Shown in pieces: positions 47,451 to 55,299 of a DNA stretch of 64,000 bases (position 1 is the stretch's first letter; each line of letters opens with the position of its first letter). Source of the stretch: Parasedimentitalea denitrificans (GTDB lineage: Bacteria > Pseudomonadota > Alphaproteobacteria > Rhodobacterales > Rhodobacteraceae); the NCBI RefSeq assembly GCF_011813015.1, contig NZ_QHLQ01000012.1:62001-126000 (forward strand), given 5' to 3'. Below the pieces are notes generated by a model. The model was given only the letters and a program-made list of their open reading frames with translations, made no database searches and had not been told where the DNA came from. The position numbers and the translations under genes were made by a program.

Positions 47451-47708
47451 ATGTCTAAACTAGTCGCAGTCACATGCACCATCGCTTGGATTGGCTTTTG
47501 GGCCTTTGGCTACCTTGCGATCACCGCAGATGGGTTTAGCGCAGGCCAACTGGTGACCTCGACGCTGCTAGCAGCACTGGGGATGTTGACCGGAGTTTTC
47601 TCCTACCTGCATCTGTCGCGTGGGGTCGAGCCTCGTGAGTTTGCGGGAAAGATACAAAAATTGGATGCAGCGGTGTGCAACCGTGCTCAGCAACAGGGGG
47701 GCATCTAA
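47451..47708 (+). CDS. Small membrane protein between the two permease genes
   Basis: An 85-residue protein with two predicted membrane segments (AVTCTIAWIGFWAFGYLAI, STLLAALGMLTGVFSYLHL) and a charged C-terminal tail. I do not recognise a family. It ends three bases before the livM-like start, suggesting coupling. It may be a transporter accessory subunit or an unrelated insertion. Confidence 0.6.
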   Translation: MSKLVAVTCTIAWIGFWAFGYLAITADGFSAGQLVTSTLLAALGMLTGVFSYLHLSRGVEPREFAGKIQKLDAAVCNRAQQQGGI

Positions 47709-47711
47709 GAT

Positions 47712-48788
47712 ATGTTCTATCGTGAAGCCGGAGATTTCAAAACCTCCTATGAACAAGACAGCCAGACGTTCCCGATCAAATTTGACCGGTTCCGCTACTA
47801 CGCTGTTCTGGCGATTGCCTTTCTGGTGGTGCCCTTTGTCATCAACGATTACTGGGCCAACGCGATCCTGCTGCCGTTCCTGATCTATGCGATTGCTGCG
47901 ATCGGGTTGAACATTCTGGTTGGCTATGCTGGTCAGGTCAGTCTGGGTACCGGCGGTTTCATGGCTGTGGGCGCCTATGCCTGCTATAAATTCATGACCC
48001 TGATGCCCGAGGTGTCGATGTTTGTGCATGTGCTGTTGGCGGGTGGCATGACGGCCCTTGTCTGCGTGGTGTTCGGCCTGCCCAGCCTGCGCATCAAAGG
48101 GTTCTACTTGGCGGTGGCCACACTGGCGGCACAGTTCTTTCTGGTCTGGCTGTTCAACCGGGTGCCGTGGTTCTACAACTACTCGGCTTCAGGTCAGATC
48201 AGTGCCCCAGAGCGCGACGTGTTTGGCATCTTGATCACCGGCCCCAATGCTCCGGCTTGGGCGACATATATGTTCAGCCTGATCTTCCTGACCCTTTGTG
48301 CACTTATTGCCCGCAACCTGACCCGCGGCACCATTGGCCGCAGCTGGATGGCGATCCGCGATATGGATATTGCGGCCGAAATCATCGGGGTGAACCCGCT
48401 AAAAGCCAAGCTGACAGCCTTTGCCGTGTCGGGTTTCTTCATCGGCATCTCTGGTGCGCTGTTCTTCTCGGTCTATCTGGGCGCGGTCGAAGTCGGCGAG
48501 GCCTTTGGCATCACCAAGTCATTCCTGGTGTTGTTCATGGTAATCATCGGCGGTCTGGGATCGATCTTTGGCTCGTTCGCCGGGGCTGCGTTCCTAGTGC
48601 TGTTGCCGGTCATTCTAAAGGTTGTTGGCGTTGATGTGTTGGGCTGGCCCACAGATATTGTGGCGCACTTCCAGTTGGTTATCGTCGGCGCATTGATCAT
48701 CGTGTTCTTGATCGTCGAACCACACGGGCTGGCGCAACTATGGCGCGTCGCCAAGGAAAAACTACGACTTTGGCCTTTCCCCCACTAA
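47712..48788 (+). CDS. LIV-type ABC transporter permease (LivM-like)
   Basis: A 358-residue protein with about nine membrane segments. Marks: AAIGLNILVGYAGQVSLGTGGFMAVGAY, LRIKGFYLAVATLAAQF, RSWMAIRDMDIAAEIIGVNPLKAKLTAFAVSGF (coupling loop, in pieces) and IIGGLGSIFGSFAGAAFL. The N-terminus has a longer cytoplasmic stretch (YREAGDFKTSYEQDSQTF) than E. coli LivM. It forms the channel with the LivH-like protein. Confidence 0.93.
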   Translation: MFYREAGDFKTSYEQDSQTFPIKFDRFRYYAVLAIAFLVVPFVINDYWANAILLPFLIYAIAAIGLNILVGYAGQVSLGTGGFMAVGAYACYKFMTLMPEVSMFVHVLLAGGMTALVCVVFGLPSLRIKGFYLAVATLAAQFFLVWLFNRVPWFYNYSASGQISAPERDVFGILITGPNAPAWATYMFSLIFLTLCALIARNLTRGTIGRSWMAIRDMDIAAEIIGVNPLKAKLTAFAVSGFFIGISGALFFSVYLGAVEVGEAFGITKSFLVLFMVIIGGLGSIFGSFAGAAFLVLLPVILKVVGVDVLGWPTDIVAHFQLVIVGALIIVFLIVEPHGLAQLWRVAKEKLRLWPFPH

Positions 48789-48876
48789 CGGGGAAGGCAA
48801 CTGAGCTGCGAGGGCAATAACAAGACCAAACCCTCGTTTCATCCACATCGGATAATACCATGGGAGGATAAAACCG

Positions 48877-50160
48877 ATGAAATTGAAACTGACCACTCTG
48901 GCGCTAAGCGCGCTGATGGCCGCTGGCCCCGCAATGGCGGATCTGGTGTTTCCATCGCTTAGCTATCGTACCGGCCCTTATGCCGCTGGCGGTATTCCCT
49001 TTGCGGATGGCTATGCCGACTACTTTACCCTGCTGAACGAACGCGATGGCGGTATCGGCGGTGTGATGACCAAGCTGTTGGAATGTGAAACCGGCTATAA
49101 CACCGAAAAAGGTGTGGAATGCTACGAATCCACCAAGGGCGAAGGCGCACTGATCTATCAACCGCTGTCGACTGGTATTACCTATCAGCTGATCCCAAAA
49201 GTGACCGCTGACAATATCCCACTGCACACAATGGGTTACGGTCGGACATCTGCTGCCAACGGCAAAGTGTTCTCAAACGTTTTCAACTACCCTGCCAACT
49301 ACTGGAACGGTGCCTCGGGTGTTGTGAACTACCTGCTGGAAACCAACGGTGGCGATCTTAAGGGCAAGAAAATCGCTCTGGTCTATCACAACTCGGCCTA
49401 CGGCAAAGAACCGATCCGTACTCTGGAAGAGCTGTCCGCAAAGCACGGCTTTGAATTGCTGGCCTTGCCTGTTGACCACCCAGGTCAGGAACAGAAAAGC
49501 CAGTGGCTGCAGATCCGTCGTGAACGTCCAGACTTTGTGACCATGTGGGGCTGGGGCGTTATGAACCAGGTTGCCATTCAGGAAGCCGCCAACATTCGCT
49601 TCCCTATGGAAAACTTCATCGGTGTTTGGTGGTCCGGAGCAGAGCATGACGTGATGTCTGCTGGCGATGCTGCCAACGGCTACAAGGCGCTGACGTTCCA
49701 CAACGTTGGTCGTGACTTCCCTGTGTTTGACGACATTCAAAAGCATGTTGTTGAAACCGGCAAGGCAGCAGGCGCTGGCGATCAGATCGGTACCGTTCTG
49801 TATAACCGTGGCATGTACGCAGCGATGCTGGCAGCCGAGGCTGTGAAAACTGCACAGGAAATCCACGGCACCGCCGACATCGACGCAGCAATGATGCGCG
49901 ATGGTATGGAAGCACTGGAAATGAACGAAGAGAAAATGGCCGGATTGGGCATGTCCAACTTTGGTCCAACGTTCAACGTTTCCTGTGAAAACCACGGTGG
50001 CCCTGGCCTGGTTGGTGTGACCCAGTGGGATGCATCCAGCAAAACCTGGTCGCTGATCTCTGACTTTAAACCAACAGACGGTGACGTGATTGGTGCCTTG
50101 GTGGCCGAAGACTCCGGCGCCTATGCAGCGGAAAACAAAATCACTCCGAACTGTAACTAA
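48877..50160 (+). CDS. LIV-type ABC transporter substrate-binding protein
   Basis: A 427-residue periplasmic protein, larger than LivK. Signal peptide MKLKLTTLALSALMAAGPAMA (cut near 21). The mature part begins LVFPSLSYRTGPYAAGGIPF and has the type I periplasmic fold (GYADYFTLLNERDGGIGG, KKIALVYHNSAYGKEPIRTL). Four to five cysteines (CETGYN, GVECYES, NVSCENHG, TPNCN) may form disulfides. GGGAGGA precedes ATG 48877. The ligand is not identifiable; it differs from branched-chain amino-acid binders and resembles the group paired with CoA ligases. Confidence 0.9.
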   Translation: MKLKLTTLALSALMAAGPAMADLVFPSLSYRTGPYAAGGIPFADGYADYFTLLNERDGGIGGVMTKLLECETGYNTEKGVECYESTKGEGALIYQPLSTGITYQLIPKVTADNIPLHTMGYGRTSAANGKVFSNVFNYPANYWNGASGVVNYLLETNGGDLKGKKIALVYHNSAYGKEPIRTLEELSAKHGFELLALPVDHPGQEQKSQWLQIRRERPDFVTMWGWGVMNQVAIQEAANIRFPMENFIGVWWSGAEHDVMSAGDAANGYKALTFHNVGRDFPVFDDIQKHVVETGKAAGAGDQIGTVLYNRGMYAAMLAAEAVKTAQEIHGTADIDAAMMRDGMEALEMNEEKMAGLGMSNFGPTFNVSCENHGGPGLVGVTQWDASSKTWSLISDFKPTDGDVIGALVAEDSGAYAAENKITPNCN

Positions 50161-50275
50161 AGTGGCCAGTGGCAGGGTAATTCCTGCCACCGACTAACAG
50201 GTGCGGTGGCTCGCTGCCGCACCACACTCCGGAAAAGATCCGGGATCTAACCCGGAACGGATGAGGACAAGCCTG

Positions 50276-51112
50276 ATGCTGGATGCAGCCAAAACGACTG
50301 ATGTGCAGGCCGAGACCCTGCTAGAAGTCAACAACATCGAAGTGATCTACAATCACGTCATCCTTGTGCTCAAGGGCGTCAGCCTGACTGTACCCAAGGG
50401 AGGCATCACTGCCTTGCTGGGTGGCAACGGCGCTGGCAAGACAACGACACTCAAAGCAATTTCAAACCTGCTGCGTTCTGAACGTGGCGAGGTGACCAAG
50501 GGATCCGTGAAATATCGCGGAGACAACGTGCACGAGGCCGACCCAGCAGATCTGGTCCGCCGCGGTGTGATTCAGGTGATGGAGGGCCGTCATTGTTTCG
50601 AACACCTGACGGTTGAGGAAAACCTGCTGACCGGCGCCTACACCCGCACCGACGGCGGCGCAAATATCGCTGCTGATCTAGAAATGGTGTACAACTATTT
50701 CCCACGCCTCAAGGACCGCCGCAAATCGCAGGCGGGTTATACCTCGGGCGGTGAGCAACAGATGGTAGCCATGGGCCGCGCCTTGATGAGCCGCCCTGAA
50801 ACCGTGCTGCTGGACGAGCCGTCAATGGGACTGGCGCCGCAGCTGGTGGAACAGATTTTTGAGATCGTGAAATCGATCAACGAAAAGGAAGGTGTGACCT
50901 TTCTGCTGGCCGAACAGAACACCAACATGGCGCTGAAATATGCCCATTACGGCTATATTCTGGAATCCGGTCGCATCGTGATGGATGGCCCCGCAGCCGA
51001 ACTGCGCGAAAACCCCGATGTCAAAGAATTCTACCTCGGCATGTCCGAGGAAGGCCGCAAGAGCTTCCGCGATGTGCGCTCATATCGCCGTCGCAAACGG
51101 TGGTTGAGCTAA
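50276..51112 (+). CDS. LIV-type ABC transporter ATPase (LivF-like)
   Basis: A 278-residue ATPase: Walker A LLGGNGAGKTTTLKAISNLL, VIQVMEGRHCFEHLTVEENLL, signature YTSGGEQQMVAMGRALMSRP, Walker B VLLDEPSMGLAPQLV and LLAEQNTNMALK. The EGRHCF and GEQQM forms mark LivF. The frame is open from 50201, but ATG 50276 follows GAGGA at the right distance. The C-terminal 25 residues (KSFRDVRSYRRRKRWLS) form a basic extension beyond LivF. Confidence 0.92.
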   Translation: MLDAAKTTDVQAETLLEVNNIEVIYNHVILVLKGVSLTVPKGGITALLGGNGAGKTTTLKAISNLLRSERGEVTKGSVKYRGDNVHEADPADLVRRGVIQVMEGRHCFEHLTVEENLLTGAYTRTDGGANIAADLEMVYNYFPRLKDRRKSQAGYTSGGEQQMVAMGRALMSRPETVLLDEPSMGLAPQLVEQIFEIVKSINEKEGVTFLLAEQNTNMALKYAHYGYILESGRIVMDGPAAELRENPDVKEFYLGMSEEGRKSFRDVRSYRRRKRWLS

Positions 51113-51129
51113 TGGGAACAGGTGCTGAT

Positions 51130-52326
51130 ATGACTAATTACGACGCGCTTGAAACCCGCTCAGCAGATGAACGAGCAGCTGCTCAACTGACCGGACTTCG
51201 CGATCAGATCGCCCGTGCCCGCGCAGCCAAGAATGCCTGCAACTTGGATGGCCCTGAAATTCAGGACCTCTCGGACCTGACGCAATACCCCGTGTTGCGC
51301 AAATCTGACCTAAGCAAATGGCAGAAAGAGAACCCGCCGTTTGGGGGCATTGCAGTCTCTAACGTGGCGCATGTCTTCCAATCTCCGGGTCCAATTTATG
51401 AACCCGGCGGTATCACCCATGACTGGTGGCGCATGGGCCGGTTCCTGCATGCCTGCGGCATCGGTGCAGGCGACGTGGTGCAGAACTGCTTTAGCTATCA
51501 TTTGACCCCTGCGGGCATGATTTTTGAAAGCGGTGCGCGTGCGGTTGGGGCCACGGTCCTGCCAGCGGGTACCGGCCAGACCGAACTACAGGTCACAGCG
51601 GCCCGCGATGTGGGGGCAACAGCCTATGCTGGTACACCGGATTATCTGAAGGTGATCCTCGACAAGGCTGACGACATGGGGGTCAAACTCAACTTCTCCA
51701 AAGCGGCGGTCGGCGGCGGGGCATTGTTCCCAAGCTTGCGTCAGGAATACGCCGATCGCGGCATAGCCTGCCTGCAATCCTATGCCACAGCCGATCTGGG
51801 CAACATCGCCTATGAAAGCTCGGCGATGGAAGGCATGATCGTCGACGAGAAAGTCATCGTCGAGATCGTCACGCCCGGCACCGGCACCCCGGTTGCGCCG
51901 GGTGAAGTTGGTGAAGTTGTGGTTACGACACTGAACCCTGATTACCCCCTGATCCGCTTTGCCACTGGCGACCTAAGCGCGGTGATGCCGGGTATCAGCC
52001 CCTGTGGCCGAACCAACATGCGGATCAAGGGTTGGATGGGTCGCGCCGATCAAACCACCAAGATCAAAGGCATGTTTGTCCGTCCCGAACAGGTGGCGGC
52101 GCTGGTAGCCAAGCATGATGAGGTCCCAAAGGCCCGAGTGATTGTTCGTCGCGACGGAGAGATGGACGCGATGACGGTCCAGATCGAAACGCCAGACGGC
52201 GACGAGATCGCTTATGGGCGGTCGGTGATCGAGGTTCTGAAACTGAAAGCCAACATTGAAATGGTACAGCCCGGAGCCCTGCCCAAAGACGGCTTGGTGA
52301 TCGAAGACCAACGTAAATACGACTGA
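51130..52326 (+). CDS. PaaK-like (phenylacetate-CoA ligase family) protein, atypical
   Basis: A 398-residue protein related to phenylacetate-CoA ligase but shorter than PaaK (about 430-440). The Ser/Thr/Gly-rich P-loop is replaced by FQSPGPIYEPGGITHDWWRMG. Later motifs remain: GAGDVVQNCFSYHLTPAGM, LQSYATADLGNIAYE, LIRFATGDLSAV and GRADQTTKIKGMFVRPEQV. ATP use is therefore uncertain. It ends the ABC operon, 17 bases after the LivF-like gene, and is followed by a strong terminator. A start at ATG 51112 is possible; 51130 has AGG seven bases upstream. Confidence 0.85.
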   Translation: MTNYDALETRSADERAAAQLTGLRDQIARARAAKNACNLDGPEIQDLSDLTQYPVLRKSDLSKWQKENPPFGGIAVSNVAHVFQSPGPIYEPGGITHDWWRMGRFLHACGIGAGDVVQNCFSYHLTPAGMIFESGARAVGATVLPAGTGQTELQVTAARDVGATAYAGTPDYLKVILDKADDMGVKLNFSKAAVGGGALFPSLRQEYADRGIACLQSYATADLGNIAYESSAMEGMIVDEKVIVEIVTPGTGTPVAPGEVGEVVVTTLNPDYPLIRFATGDLSAVMPGISPCGRTNMRIKGWMGRADQTTKIKGMFVRPEQVAALVAKHDEVPKARVIVRRDGEMDAMTVQIETPDGDEIAYGRSVIEVLKLKANIEMVQPGALPKDGLVIEDQRKYD

Positions 52327-52346
52327 TCCTCCTGTCAGAGGTAGTG

Positions 52347-52382
52347 AAAACCCTGGGTGCAGCAATTGCACCTGGGGTTTTT
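52347..52382 (+). terminator. Rho-independent terminator of the CoA-ligase/ABC operon
   Basis: The arms AAAACCCTGGGTGCA and TGCACCTGGGGTTTT (52347-52361, 52367-52381) form a 15-bp stem with two G-T wobbles, ending in a T-run. Confidence 0.85.
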
Positions 52383-52433
52383 GCATATCCTGAGCTTTCG
52401 ATCTGGAGTTCCCGAGTGATTTTGTAGCATAAG

Positions 52434-54140
52434 ATGTCAGTCAGATACCAAAGACGGACCAGCCGAACCGTGAGCGATATTCCAGATTATGCCCCCAAGG
52501 GCAGCCGCCGTGGCAACAAAGGCGGCAGCCGTGTGTTGTCGGTCTTGGCATGGGCCGTAGCGCTTGCTTGTCTTTTGCCAATGGTCGCAGTGGCTTTGGC
52601 GGCAGTGACCGGCGGAACGGATACAGTCTCTCATCTGATGGAAACTGTTTTGCTACGTTATACCGGCACCACCATTGTGCTGGTTCTGCTCGTGGCTGTC
52701 GGCACCTTTGCTATCGGGGTTGGTGCCGCTTGGTTGGTGACAATGACCCGCTTTCCCGGTGTGCGATTCTTTGAAATGGCGCTCATCCTGCCTTTGGCCT
52801 TCCCGGCCTACGTGCTGGCATATGCCTATACCTTTGTTCTGGATCACCCCGGCATCGTGCAGACCACGCTGCGTGACATCACTGGCTGGGGCGCGCGTGA
52901 CTATTGGTTCCCCGAGATCCGCTCGACAGGCGGCGCAGCCCTGATGTTGGTGCTGGTGCTGTACCCCTATGTTTACCTGCTGGCCCGCGCGGCCTTTCTC
53001 CAACAAAGCTCGGGCGCCTTTCTGGCGGCCCGCGCGCTCGGAAATACCTCGTGGCAGGCATTCTGGCGGGTCAGCCTGCCGATGGCACGCCCAGCCATCG
53101 CTTCGGGTCTGTTGCTGGCAATTATGGAAACCATCGCCGATTTTGGCACCGTCTCTTATTTCGGCGTGCAGACCTTTGCGACCGGCATCTACACCAGCTG
53201 GTTTTCCATGGGAGACCGGGCAGGCGCAGCGCAACTGGCGCTCGTGCTGTTGGGGTTCGCGCTGACACTGGCCGTGGTCGAACGCTCCACCCGCGGCAAG
53301 GCCCGCTATCATCAGGCAGGCAAACAGCACACCAAGATGCCACCCGCGACCCTGACCGGCAGCAGAGTGCTTATCGCTTGGGTCCTCTGCGCCATTCCAG
53401 TTCTGCTGGGGTTTCTGCTGCCTACGGTGATTCTTATCGACATGGGGCTGGAGTCTGAGCAGAACCTGCTCAGCCGCCGTTACATCGGCTTTATTCAAAA
53501 CTCGCTGACACTGGCCAGCGTTGCTGCCCTGCTGACGGTTTGTGCTGCGGTCTGCATTGGCTTTTATCTGCGGCTACAACCCGGACGCGCCGCCACCGCC
53601 GCAGCCTATTCAGCGCGGTTGGGTTATGCCGTGCCGGGTGGCGTGATCGCAGTTGGCCTGATGGTGCCCTTTGCCGCCTTCGACAACACGCTGGACGCAT
53701 GGATGCGCGCCACATTCGACATCCGAACCGGGCTGCTGATCACCGGCTCAATCTGGTTGCTGGTCGCCGCCTATGTGGTTCGGTTTCTGGCTGCAGCTCT
53801 TGGCGCCTATGAGGGCGGCCAAAGCACCGTGCACGTCAACATGGACGCCGCCGCCAGATCCCTGGGGCAGGGGCCCTTTGGCATGTTGCGCCGGGTCCAC
53901 CTGCCGATCCTGTCACCTAGTCTGCTGACCGCCCTGCTGATTGTCTTTGTCGATGTGATGAAGGAACTACCAGCCACCCTGATCATGCGACCGTTCAACT
54001 ACGACACGCTGGCAGTACAGGCCTACAGACTGGCCTCTGACGAACGGCTAGAGGGCGCAGCGGTGCCGTCGCTGGTGATCATGGCTGTGGGGCTGCTGCC
54101 TGTGATCCTGATCTGCCGACAAGTCAGCCGACGCAGCTGA
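52434..54140 (+). CDS. Ferric-iron ABC transporter permease (FbpB-type, fused halves)
   Basis: A 568-residue permease with about twelve membrane segments in two homologous halves. Each carries a coupling loop: AARALGNTSWQAFWRVSLPMARPAI (about 197-221) and DAAARSLGQGPFGMLRRVHLPI. The second half has DVMKELPATLIMRPFNYDTLAVQAYRLASDE in pieces, typical of FbpB/AfuB/SfuB iron permeases. No clear ribosome site is near ATG 52434; GTG 52470 (VSDIP) is an alternative. No FbpC ATPase is adjacent; the matching binding protein is 1.2 kb away, convergent. Confidence 0.9.
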   Translation: MSVRYQRRTSRTVSDIPDYAPKGSRRGNKGGSRVLSVLAWAVALACLLPMVAVALAAVTGGTDTVSHLMETVLLRYTGTTIVLVLLVAVGTFAIGVGAAWLVTMTRFPGVRFFEMALILPLAFPAYVLAYAYTFVLDHPGIVQTTLRDITGWGARDYWFPEIRSTGGAALMLVLVLYPYVYLLARAAFLQQSSGAFLAARALGNTSWQAFWRVSLPMARPAIASGLLLAIMETIADFGTVSYFGVQTFATGIYTSWFSMGDRAGAAQLALVLLGFALTLAVVERSTRGKARYHQAGKQHTKMPPATLTGSRVLIAWVLCAIPVLLGFLLPTVILIDMGLESEQNLLSRRYIGFIQNSLTLASVAALLTVCAAVCIGFYLRLQPGRAATAAAYSARLGYAVPGGVIAVGLMVPFAAFDNTLDAWMRATFDIRTGLLITGSIWLLVAAYVVRFLAAALGAYEGGQSTVHVNMDAAARSLGQGPFGMLRRVHLPILSPSLLTALLIVFVDVMKELPATLIMRPFNYDTLAVQAYRLASDERLEGAAVPSLVIMAVGLLPVILICRQVSRRS

Positions 54141-54147
54141 CACTGAC

Positions 54148-54357
54148 CTAGCCGCCGCAGGTGCCACCTTGTTGAATGGGTGGGCAGGGCACCGTTCCAT
54201 AAGAACAATAAACGCAGCAATCACCGGGCAAAGGCTTCAGCACCGCGCCGCATTTGGCGCAGTCATAGAACCACTGACAGGCGTCAGTAGGCATAGTTTC
54301 TACCTGGGCATGGGCGCAGTGCGGGCAGGTCAGGGTTGAGCTCAGCTCTATCTGCAT
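54148..54357 (-). CDS. GDCCVxC-domain protein (mercury-resistance associated)
   Basis: A 69-residue protein: LTCPHCAHAQVETMPTDACQ, WFYDCAKCGAVLKPLPGDCC, VYCSYGTVPCPP. The ten cysteines include the GDCCVxC motif that names the family, whose members commonly sit beside merT and merR. Probably binds Hg(II) or zinc; the exact role is unsettled. AAGGAC precedes ATG 54357. It follows merT by nine bases, in one operon. Confidence 0.88.
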   Translation of the reverse strand: MQIELSSTLTCPHCAHAQVETMPTDACQWFYDCAKCGAVLKPLPGDCCVYCSYGTVPCPPIQQGGTCGG

Positions 54358-54366
54358 TGTTTGTCC

Positions 54367-54681
54367 TTACATCCAGCTGATCAGAAGGTCATTAATGGCC
54401 ATTTCATTGGCCCAAATCCCCCAAGCCAGCAGTGTCATCGCGGTTAGCAATGCTAGGCCGGGTATCAATCGACGCAGTTGTTGGCGCCGCCAAGCAACAC
54501 CCCAAGCCAGCGTGGTCATAACGGCAGCAACTGTAATAAAGAAGGGAGCCCAAACGGTCGCCCGTGCAAAAAATGCCATCCAGCCGCCACCAACCCCAAA
54601 TATCATCAGAGTCATTGGCAGAATGCAGCAACTGGCCACACCCACCGCTGCAAGAGATGACATCAAAGCGGATTTGATCAC
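54367..54681 (-). CDS. merT: MerT-like mercuric transport protein
   Basis: About 104 residues with three membrane segments. The first contains the vicinal pair SCC (GVASCCILPMTLMIFGVGGG), the Hg(II)-binding site of MerT; the remainder (PFFITVAAVMTTLAWGVAWRR) fits the family. A second cytoplasmic Cys pair, present in Tn21-type MerT, is not seen. GTG 54681 follows GGGACAAG; TTG 54696 would be an upstream alternative. No merP or merA is in the window. Confidence 0.82.
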   Translation of the reverse strand: MIKSALMSSLAAVGVASCCILPMTLMIFGVGGGWMAFFARATVWAPFFITVAAVMTTLAWGVAWRRQQLRRLIPGLALLTAMTLLAWGIWANEMAINDLLISWM

Positions 54682-54717
54682 GGTTTCTTGTCCCAACCAG
54701 TTATCAGGTTGAGCTAT

Positions 54718-54747
54718 CTTGCAATCTGTAGGCGCTACAGAAGCAAG
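54718..54747. promoter_or_regulatory. MerR operator and promoter of the mercury module
   Basis: CTGTAG-GCG-CTACAG (54726-54740) is a perfect inverted repeat, extended to CTTGC...GCAAG at its ends. On the minus strand TTGCTT and CAAGAT lie 19 bases apart around it, the lengthened -35/-10 spacing characteristic of MerR-activated promoters, facing merT. Confidence 0.8.
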
Positions 54748-54759
54748 AGGAGATTTGCA

Positions 54760-55179
54760 GTGGTCACAATTGGCGAGGCCGCCCGGCGCAGTGGCGTGGG
54801 TATCGAGTTAATACGCTACTATGAACGGACCGGTGTGGTAGCTGGCCCTGAACGCAGCCAGTCTGGCCGCCGACAGTATCAGTCTGTTGAAATCCATGCT
54901 TTGCGATTCATTCGCCGCTGCCGGGATTTGGGTTTTTCGCTCGCAGAAGCTAAATCACTGCTTGGTCTTGCATCCTCAGAGAGGTTGGCCTGTGCGGATG
55001 CACAGTCTTTGGGACAACATCATTTGGAAAATATCAGAACGAAAATCTCTGATTTACAACAGATGGAGACCGCCATGGTGCAGCTGATGCGCCCCTGCGA
55101 TGCGGGCAAACAAGAGTGTTCCATGTTGGATACTTTACTAGAGGGGCCAGAAAGCGAATGGCCGCCTCAGGATAAGTGA
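54760..55179 (+). CDS. merR: MerR-type mercury-responsive regulator
   Basis: A 139-residue MerR protein. N-terminal HTH: TIGEAARRSGVGIELIRYYER, with SGRRQYQ and LRFIRRCRDLGFSLAEAKSLL. The three metal cysteines of MerR align: ACADAQSL (C82 equivalent), LMRPC (C117) and QECSML (C126); the loop between the last two is two residues shorter than in Tn501. GTG 54760 follows GAGGAG. It diverges from merT across the operator. Confidence 0.88.
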   Translation: MVTIGEAARRSGVGIELIRYYERTGVVAGPERSQSGRRQYQSVEIHALRFIRRCRDLGFSLAEAKSLLGLASSERLACADAQSLGQHHLENIRTKISDLQQMETAMVQLMRPCDAGKQECSMLDTLLEGPESEWPPQDK

Positions 55180-55240
55180 GTGCACAATTAGGTGACCGAC
55201 ATATGGATCTTCGAATCAGCCAACTACTCGGTCAAACGCA

Positions 55241-55270
55241 AACAAGGCGCGGATTGCTCCGCGCCTTGTT
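55241..55270 (-). terminator. Terminator of the iron-binding protein gene
   Basis: Stem AACAAGGCGCGGA (55241-55253) with TCCGCGCCTTGTT (55258-55270), a 13-bp perfect arm, followed on the minus strand by TTGCGTTTG. It also lies 60 bases beyond the convergent merR. Confidence 0.75.
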
Positions 55271-55299
55271 CTAAATGTACCGCTCGATAAAGCAGGGAA

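Noticed and set aside
49273..50190. 305-codon minus-strand frame
   Set aside because: It mirrors the substrate-binding protein gene, which has a signal peptide, a good ribosome site and operon context; the antisense product shows no domain.
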